NCBI GenBank assembly: GCA_003427395.1
Contig: BFEA01000195.1
Location: 2,131,528 to 2,155,038 of the forward strand
Direction of reading: 5' to 3'
DNA length: 23,511 bases
Source of the DNA: Chara braunii
Taxonomy: Eukaryota > Streptophyta > Charophyceae > Charales > Characeae
Part shown: positions 18,271 through 23,511 of the stretch, piece by piece
Layout: every line of letters starts with the position of its first letter
Position numbering within the stretch: position 1 is the first letter of the stretch
Position numbers and translations under genes: made by a program
The notes under the pieces: model-generated
What the model saw: only the letters and a program-made list of their open reading frames with translations
What the model was told of the DNA's origin: nothing
Databases searched by the model: none

Positions 18271-19295
18271 TGTCAGCGGCCTGGGGCCCCTGGGGGGCCG
18301 CGGGGATGAGCATTCATTTTGCTACCACCTCGAGAGGTGGTGGCAAATTCTCTCTTGGCCGTGGCAAATTCTCTTTCGCCTTTTGGGAATGGGTAAAAGA
18401 ACATTTCCGCGCTTTGCGACCATGAGAGGCACCAATTTTGCAATTGCCAGAGAGTCCTGCTCGTGTCCTTTCTGATTTGCAACCCATGTGTGACCGGGCG
18501 GGGTATGATTTCAGCAAACATGGGAAAGAAAATTCAGCAGATTTCGCTAGACTGCCACGGTGCCACCGCTGTGTGAGTTATTCTCCTGTATTTGGGTACC
18601 ATTAGATTCGCAGTACGTCAACATCAAAGGCAGGGACCAGACAGACCTCTGCACCTCCAATGCTGCGCCCATGAATTTCCCAGAAACCCGCACGAATCTG
18701 TCAGCCGGGGTGCGTTGACTGACACACATGATCATCCCCTTCGTTCCTGGTTGACAGGGACAGTGGGTGGGGTATGTGTGCATGAATAGACTGCGATGTA
18801 TCTATCCGAGCTGGGCACATCCATTCGGCCCCTATTGTGATGTGATGTAGCTCCAGCTCATTTTTTTTGTGAACACCTGTGAAGAACCAAGTGACGAAAT
18901 CGGTCTACATAGATCTAAGTGGGAAGTATATATTAAGCTGGATGAACGTAGTAGACCCAATTCGTCACGTGGTTCTTGCAGTGTCGTCGTGTCTGATTGT
19001 GATGTATGTAGCCTCAGCTCTGTTTTGTCGTTCTTGTTGCGGCAAAAGACAATTCATGTATGCAGCCATGTACCATGTAACCCGAGTTCTTGACACCGTG
19101 CTAGCCTCAACGCTGTTCCCAGCTTCGTACTAGTAAGGATGACCGCTACCCAATACCCAATACACGATGGTGATTGCTGAAGGTAGAACTTCACCGATTC
19201 TCATCTCGTCTGCCCCAACGCTGTTCCCACGACCTCGCATACCACTTCCATGGGCTACCACCACCGTCTTTGTGTTGTCATTCCATGTGAAACTG
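18271..19295. other. No supported gene
   Basis: A hairpin ACCACCTC/GAGGTGGT sits at 18324-18341. The 31-bp dispersed repeat copy lies at 18654-18684. GTGATGTRATGTAGCYYCAGCTC-like sequence occurs at about 18837 and 19000. An 84-codon open frame at 18879-19133 has a hydrophobic stretch but no recognisable family or context, so I do not call it a gene. Confidence 0.5.
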
Positions 19296-19588
19296 CCATT
19301 TCGTGAAAATGGACATCTTTTATTTTTTGAACGAAATTGAAACCGAGTTTTTTGGCCCAAACCTCGTCAAGAGTTGCTCCTGAGGGTCCAGCGTTTTACA
19401 AACGCCTAGCTTGAGACCAGGCACCTCCAGGCAGTCCTGCCCGGAGGTGCCTGGTCTCAAGCTAGGTCCATGTACAGCCAGGCGGTCCGCTGGACCCTCA
19501 GGAACAACAAATTTTGACGAGTTTTCGGCCAAAAAACTCAGTTTCAATTTCGTTCAAAAAATAAAAAATGTCCATTTTGACGAAATGG
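19296..19588. mobile_element. 293-bp foldback hairpin
   Basis: The two halves are inverted copies meeting at a 2-nt centre near 19434. Matching outer blocks include CCATTTCG, TTTTTTGAACGAAATTGAAA, GAGTTTTTTGGCC, CTGAGGGTCCAGCG and CCTAGCTTGAGACCAGGCAC. The innermost 14-bp arms (GCACCTCCAGGCAG) have one mismatch. The right arm carries about 15 extra bases near 19466-19490. Either strand would fold into a long near-perfect hairpin RNA. No open frame or clear target duplication is seen. Confidence 0.85.
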
Positions 19589-19618
19589 TCGTTGTGAGTA
19601 CTTGACACTCGTATGCTA

Positions 19619-19808
19619 ACACACACTGACACGCACACACACACTGACACACACTGACACACACTGACACGCACTGACACGCACACACACACTGACACAC
19701 ACTGACATGCACTGACACGCACACACACACTGACACACATTGACACACACTGACACACACACACACACACACACGCACACACAAACACACACACACACAC
19801 ACGCACAC
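19619..19808. repeat. CA-rich minisatellite
   Basis: Irregular repeats of ACACACTGACAC with ACGCAC variants make up this tract. It explains the Cys-Val-Ser reading frames on the minus strand. Confidence 0.95.
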
Positions 19809-19950
19809 AGTAACAGAGACAGCTCTTCATAGACAGCCCAGTCCGTTCAGATGTACTCAGATGCACTGCTGCAGCCTGCAGGTATCGTTATCCAAATCAG
19901 GCCTCCACGGGCAAGAGCGCACGGTTGTGGCCAAAACAAAAAATCAAGGT

Positions 19951-20064
19951 AGTGCATTTTAATTTATGTTTTACTTTTTATATCATCCTTGCCCAGGGGC
20001 CATGGTAATCTTCTCTGTATCGATCCAATTTTAACAGATGTATGGAAGGACGGCAGTGCATTTT
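19951..20064 (-). pseudogene. Retroposed U6 snRNA fragment with target duplication
   Basis: On the minus strand, 20051 down to 19983 matches U6: GTCCTTCC, ACATCTGTTAAAATTGGA, CGATACAGAGAAGATTA, CATGGCCCCTGGGC and AAGGATGAT. The 3' stem-forming part is missing and is replaced by an A-rich tail (complement of 19961-19982). AGTGCATTTT flanks the copy exactly (19951-19960 and 20055-20064). Tail and 10-bp duplication show LINE-mediated insertion of a 3'-truncated U6 transcript. The ACAGAGA box is intact, but the molecule is incomplete and has no promoter. Confidence 0.88.
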
Positions 20065-20087
20065 CCCATTTTGTAGCGGGTGTGGCG

Positions 20088-20133
20088 TCCGGTGGTTGGT
20101 GGCCAACCTCCCGGTGGTTGGTGGCCAACCTCA
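20088..20133. repeat. 21-bp tandem duplication
   Basis: CCGGTGGTTGGTGGCCAACCT is repeated back to back with one extra base. The motif is itself partly self-complementary (TTGGTGGCCAA). Confidence 0.85.
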
Positions 20134-20182
20134 ATTCGAATCATCTTCCATTTTGTGGCGGTAAAATCACGGTAGAATCCCT

Positions 20183-20579
20183 CCATAACTTTGAAGTGGC
20201 TGTAAAATCACGGACTTTCCACCAAAACAATCAGCCATCCTTGTCTTTAGCACTCACACTTTTCTCCATAACTTCGAAGTGGCTGTAAAATCACGGACTT
20301 TCCACCAAAACAATCAGCCATCCTTGTCTTTAGCACTCANACTTTTCNTAGAATCGCTTTCTACCACGCAGAACACGGCCTCGCCTCCTCCCAAACCAGG
20401 TCTCGACCGATACAAATGTCTGAAACTTCGAAGTGGCTGTAAAATCACGGACTTTCCACCAAAACAATCAGCCATCCTTGTCTTTAGCACTCAAACTTTT
20501 CTTAGAATCGCTTTCTACCACGCAGAACACGGCCTCGCCTCCTCCCAAACCACGTCTCGGCCAATACAAATGTCTGAAA
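20183..20579. repeat. Tandem repeat, 2.5 copies of 150-154 bp
   Basis: Copies start at GAAGTGGCTGTAAAATCACG at 20193, 20276 and 20430. The first is cut short after TTTCTCCATAAC (83-bp spacing); the second and third are each 150 bp, ending in ACAAATGTCTGAAA. Copies are nearly identical. Two undetermined bases (20340 and 20348) fall in the second copy, suggesting collapsed or ambiguous assembly. The open frames across it are repeat translations. Confidence 0.92.
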
Positions 20580-21035
20580 GACTCGGAAACCGCGCACTCT
20601 TCTCACATTCACGCTGGTTAACGGTGTGCACGTCCGATCCGGCGCACAGTCCTATCCGGGCCCATCAGCCGCCCGACACCACCCGCTGCCGCCCAACTAA
20701 ACTACATGGCGTATGTGGGTCCCGGCCCTGGTTTCAATCACTCACCTGGCGGGAAATTCCTCAACAAGCAAAGCCAGTTCTTTTTTGATTTAAAATTTTA
20801 TGTTGTAAGGGCTAAGGCCTTGAGATATAATCATAGAACTTCAGCAGTCTCTGCTCAATGCCACTCAGGGGGTGCAGCTCCCACATGTTCCCTCGTTGGA
20901 GACTTGGGGGCTCGCCGGACAGTGCGCTACACACAGACAAAAAACTACTTCATTTCCCGAACGTCTCGTGGATGCTGTCAGTGAAAACTCGCTAATGATG
21001 TCAAACTCCAAGTTCGCGAGTGTGAGCACGAGCAG
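20580..21035. other. No supported gene; one SINE-like shared segment
   Basis: CAGTCTCTGCTCAATG at 20845-20860, with the following CTCAGGGGG-like bases, recurs at 23166-23181 next to a tRNA-like SINE head. This suggests a minus-strand SINE body here too. No A or B box was found beside it. Nothing else is recognisable. Confidence 0.4.
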
Positions 21036-21400
21036 CTGTCATCCCCGCCTGTAACTCGCGGGAACTCAAGGACCTTGGGGCCTCACACTCGCAGCTGCCG
21101 CCCCCTCCTGTAACTCGCGGGAACTCGTAGGTCGTTGGGGCTCGTGGGACGGCGGACGGTACACGATCTACTTCTGCCGGTGGAGATGCTGTGAATAGCC
21201 GCAAGTCTGGGAAGTCCGTTTGGCTCGCAGGTCCTCTCGATGGCCGGTGGAGGTGCTGTGAATAGCCGCAAGTCTGGGAAGTCCGTTTGGCTCACAGGTC
21301 CTCTCGATGGCCGGTGGAGGTGCTGTGAATAGCTGCGAGTCTGGGAAGTCCGTCCAAATGGAGTGTCACAGTGTAGCGCATGCCAGAACTCGTGACTGTA
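21036..21400. repeat. Tandem repeats including 67-bp unit
   Basis: CCTGTAACTCGCGGGAACTC occurs at 21048 and 21106. From 21173 to about 21354 a 67-bp unit (CCGGTGGAGGTGCTGTGAAT, then GCCGCAAGTCTGGGAAGTCC) repeats 2.7 times with starts at 21177, 21244 and 21311. A diverged copy of the last unit and its downstream flank (AGCGCATGCCAGAACTCG) lies at 22585-22700. Confidence 0.9.
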
Positions 21401-21416
21401 GCTGGATACCTTCCAA

Positions 21417-21680
21417 ATGGACCAATATATTAATCGGGCCCTTGAAGTTTTCTGCATGGATTGGGTTGGGGGAGACCGAGGGGGATGGGTAGCTACGGTA
21501 CAGTGGGGAGGGGATCAATTAAGTGAACAGGCCGGAGTAGAACACCCCCCCCCAGGGATTACCGCCTGGTGTTTAATGATTGGACTAACTTTTGACCCCT
21601 TGTTCCCCATGCGACCCCCTTCTGATTTCCCGGACCCCTTTCCTCCTCACCCGCTTTCTTTAGCTGAGAACTTTATTTGA
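21417..21680 (+). other. Unrecognised 87-codon open frame
   Basis: The frame starts MDQYINRALEVFCMDW and ends SLAENFI. It is Trp/Gly-rich, then Pro-rich. I recognise no domain, no promoter and no homologous neighbour, and the surroundings are repeats. It is more likely a chance frame or a transposon remnant than a gene. Confidence 0.15.
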
Positions 21681-21780
21681 AATAACCCCCCCGGGTAACA
21701 CAAAGGTTCGGCAACATTTTTGGGTGCTCTGAGAGCCTGCGAGCGTCACGACGACGACAGGAAGTGCGGGAATCAAGGGA

Positions 21781-22155
21781 GCAGGGGTGGAATCCCTCAG
21801 GCTCAGAGTAGGCAGTGCAGTCACATCAGGAAGAGGTGCTTTTACTGGTGGCCGGATCAGGGCTAAAGAGATGTCTCTGCAATGCTACTCCCCGGTGCCC
21901 CCCGGGAAATGCTTACCAGAAGATACTTTATCCCTTCCCTGCCGAGTAAATCCTCTGGATACCAGAGTAGTCAATGCTGGCAGGAGTCTCCTTGACCCCC
22001 TATCTGGGTGACCTCCCATTTTAATTCTATTTCAATTCTGTAAAAGGGATGCTGGACCCGCTTTCCAGCAGGTGACGCTCCCCACCAATAGATGGAGCCT
22101 CTCCTAGGTGCTAGTGGTATCTGTTTTAATCAGTATCACTAGCACTGCAGGGTGT

Positions 22156-22205
<50 letters not shown>
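21781..22205 (+). mobile_element. Retroposon 3' end with A46 tail
   Basis: A 74-codon frame (21787-22011) is followed by a 3' UTR with two stems: GCTGGACCCGCTTTCCAGC (22051-22069) and GTGCTAGTG...CACTAGCAC (about 22109-22145). The end is a 46-base A run (22160-22205). Terminal stems before poly(A) are typical of LINE and LINE-dependent SINE 3' ends. The upstream boundary is uncertain and no reverse transcriptase is visible. Confidence 0.6.
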
Positions 22206-22206
<1 letters not shown>

Positions 22207-22219
22207 AATAATGCTATAC

Positions 22220-22257
22220 CTGTCTCTTATACACATCTAGATGTGTATAAGAGACAG
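22220..22257. other. Nextera mate-pair junction adapter (assembly artefact)
   Basis: The first half is CTGTCTCTTATACACATCT and the second is its exact reverse complement, AGATGTGTATAAGAGACAG. This is the 19-bp Tn5 mosaic end used in Nextera libraries, in the head-to-head form of a circularised mate-pair junction. It is not genomic sequence. Confidence 0.98.
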
Positions 22258-22519
22258 CCCCGGTGCCCCCCGGGAAATGCTTACCAGAAGATACTTTATC
22301 CCTTCCCTGCCGAGTAAATCCTCTGGATACCAGAGTAGTCAATGCTGGCAGGAGTCTCCTTGACCCCCTATCTGGGTGACCTCCCATTTCAATTCTATTT
22401 CAATTCTGTATAAGGGACGCTGGACCCGCTTTCCAGCAGGTGACGCTCCCCACCAATAGATGGAGCCTCTCCTGGGTGCTAGTGGTATCTGTTTTAATCA
22501 GTATCACTAGCACTGCAGG
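22258..22519. repeat. 262-bp duplicate of 21890-22151 between adapters
   Basis: It aligns without gaps to 21890-22151 (constant offset 368) with four mismatches (22390, 22411, 22418 and 22474). It is bounded exactly by the two adapters, so it is a mate-pair read or another genomic copy of the retroposon end placed here by assembly, not a real tandem duplication. Confidence 0.93.
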
Positions 22520-22556
22520 TGTCTCTTATACACATCTAGATGTGTATAAGAGACAG
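22520..22556. other. Second Nextera junction adapter (assembly artefact)
   Basis: Same inverted mosaic-end pair as at 22220, lacking the first C. Its translation gives the SYTHLDVYKRQ and MCIRDS strings known from adapter-contaminated proteins, visible in the frames at 22440-22622 and 22540-22785. Confidence 0.98.
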
Positions 22557-23130
22557 TTCCGTACCCGCCTGCAACTCACGAGAACTCGCAGGTCCTCTCG
22601 ATGGCCCGTGGAGGTGCTGTGAATCGCCGCGAGTCTGGGAAGTCCGTCCAAACGGAGTGCGTCCAAAATTTTGGACCTTAGCGCATGCCAGAACTCGCGA
22701 CCGTGCTCCGGGGTGGACCTTAGCGCATGCCAGATCTCATCAGGTCGCCCCCGCGAGACAGTTCCAATGTGCTGTGAGGCGGTGAAGCCATAAACGAAAC
22801 GAAACGGAACAAAACGATGATTTAGAGGCTTGCGAAGCCCCGCGAGTTCGATGGTTGTTTCGTTTCGCTTGTTGTGCCGTCTGGCGAGGCCCCTTGGAAG
22901 GTCTGCTGGTGGAGCTGCGAATCCGCGCCAGTGCAGCACATCGGTCGAAAGAGTGCGCGTCCCTAAAGTTTGGACATTTGTGCATGTCAGGCCCCGCACG
23001 AACTCGTCTAGCCATTTACACAAGTGATTTCGCGTGTGCTGTGTGGCGGTGGTGCAATAAACGAAACAAAACAGTGATTTTCGGTCTCGCGGTGGTGGTG
23101 CAATAAAAAAAACGAAATGAAACGATACGG
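22557..23130. repeat. Repeat-rich segment
   Basis: The left part is a diverged copy of the 21036-21400 repeats. GGACCTTAGCGCATGCCAGA occurs at 22673 and 22715 (42-bp period), and GTCCAAAATTTTGGAC (22661-22676) is a perfect 16-bp palindrome. Farther right, GGCGGTG-type starts followed by ATAAACGAAACRAAAC recur near 22778, 23045 and 23091. The 217-codon minus-strand frame over this region is repeat plus adapter translation, not a gene. Confidence 0.75.
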
Positions 23131-23165
23131 TAACCCCAAATACAACTCTAATAACCAGAGTTAAC

Positions 23166-23305
23166 CAGTCTCTGCTCAATGGCGCTCCGGGGGCCTACAG
23201 CCTATGCCAAGCTTGCCCAGGAAGGTACATGAGGCCGATGGGGATTGAACCCAAGACCTCCTGAATGCCACCTGCCTGCCGCACGAACTGAGCTAGGCCG
23301 TTGGA
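23166..23305 (-). mobile_element. tRNA-derived SINE
   Basis: On the minus strand TAGCTCAGTTCGTGCGG (about 23279-23295) matches an RNA polymerase III A box, and GGTTCAATCCC (23241-23251) matches a B box at suitable spacing. A unique body follows (TTCCTGGGCAAGCTTGGCAT) and reaches the CATTGAGCAGAGACTG segment shared with 20845-20860. The fold does not look like a functional tRNA, so a SINE head is the best reading. The 3' end is not defined. Confidence 0.65.
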
Positions 23306-23399
23306 TGTCAAAATGGAAAAAGAAACGAATGCATCTTCTGCCCATTAAAAAAATGAGCAGGTTCATCAGTTTGCTGCAGATAGTACCCAATGCATTGTG

Positions 23400-23511
23400 C
23401 CACATTTCATGGGCAGATGCATTCCTTCATCCAGTTCCATCATCTTGATTCGAACTTGGGTCTGTATTTAAGCAGTTAACTAGTGTATCAACTGAGCTAA
23501 GATGTGTGTGT
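23400..23511 (-). mobile_element. Second tRNA-like SINE head, cut by the window end
   Basis: The minus strand reads TTAGCTCAGTTGATACAC (A box, about 23484-23501) and then GTTCGAATC (B box, 23447-23455), followed by AAGATGATGGAACTGG. The spacing fits a tRNA-derived Pol III promoter. The 5' end lies at or beyond the window edge. The body up to 23306 differs from the neighbouring SINE. Confidence 0.6.

Noticed and set aside
18879-19133. 84-codon frame with a membrane-like hydrophobic stretch
   Set aside because: No recognised family, no promoter or splice context, and it overlaps a diverged direct repeat. A chance frame is more likely.
19498-19866. Cys/Val/Ser-rich minus-strand proteins
   Set aside because: They are translations of the CA-rich minisatellite and the foldback arm.
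22526-23179. 217-codon minus-strand open frame, the longest in its area
   Set aside because: It contains adapter translation at its end and repeated strings from tandem DNA repeats (WHALRS and RFVYGF/FCFVYC types). No domain is recognisable.

Overview
This window is a repeat-dominated stretch of a nuclear genome, most likely from a plant-lineage (streptophyte) eukaryote. The support is a plant-type L1-like LINE reverse transcriptase, a Ty3/gypsy LTR element, two U6 snRNA-derived copies resembling plant U6, tRNA-derived SINE heads and several MITEs. The species cannot be fixed from sequence alone. A large charophyte genome such as Chara is a guess only. I found no intact host gene.

The left two thirds (about 1822-15027) form one nested transposon stack. 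The oldest layer is a degraded plus-strand LINE whose pieces lie at 1822-3667, 4353-5428 and 13277-15027. A 677-bp TIR element (3668-4344, 8-bp target duplication) sits in its reverse transcriptase. A 7.8-kb Ty3/gypsy element (5429-13276) with 1.3-kb LTRs sits in its C-terminal region. That gypsy element was itself hit by a 500-bp hAT-like element (10202-10701, 8-bp target duplication), and it has lost its integrase and the first catalytic motif of its reverse transcriptase. Upstream lie AT-rich repeats and a modular tandem array (about 640-1820).

The right third (15028-23511) is a mosaic of small elements: a U6 pseudogene (15034-15131), a long-TIR element (16119-16564), a Harbinger-like MITE (16995-17422), a Mutator-like MITE (17538-17920), a short inverted repeat (18152-18270), a 293-bp foldback (19296-19588), a CA-rich microsatellite, a second U6 retrocopy with a 10-bp target duplication (19951-20064), tandem repeats, a poly(A)-tailed retroposon 3' end (about 21781-22205) and two minus-strand tRNA-derived SINE heads at the end.

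The most important observation is technical. Two head-to-head copies of the 19-bp Tn5/Nextera mosaic end (22220-22257 and 22520-22556) bracket a near-exact 262-bp duplicate of upstream sequence. These are unremoved mate-pair junction adapters, so the assembly between about 22206 and 22557 cannot be trusted. I saw no credible new defence, metabolic or regulatory system. The biologically interesting content is the nested transposition history and several uncatalogued non-autonomous elements.
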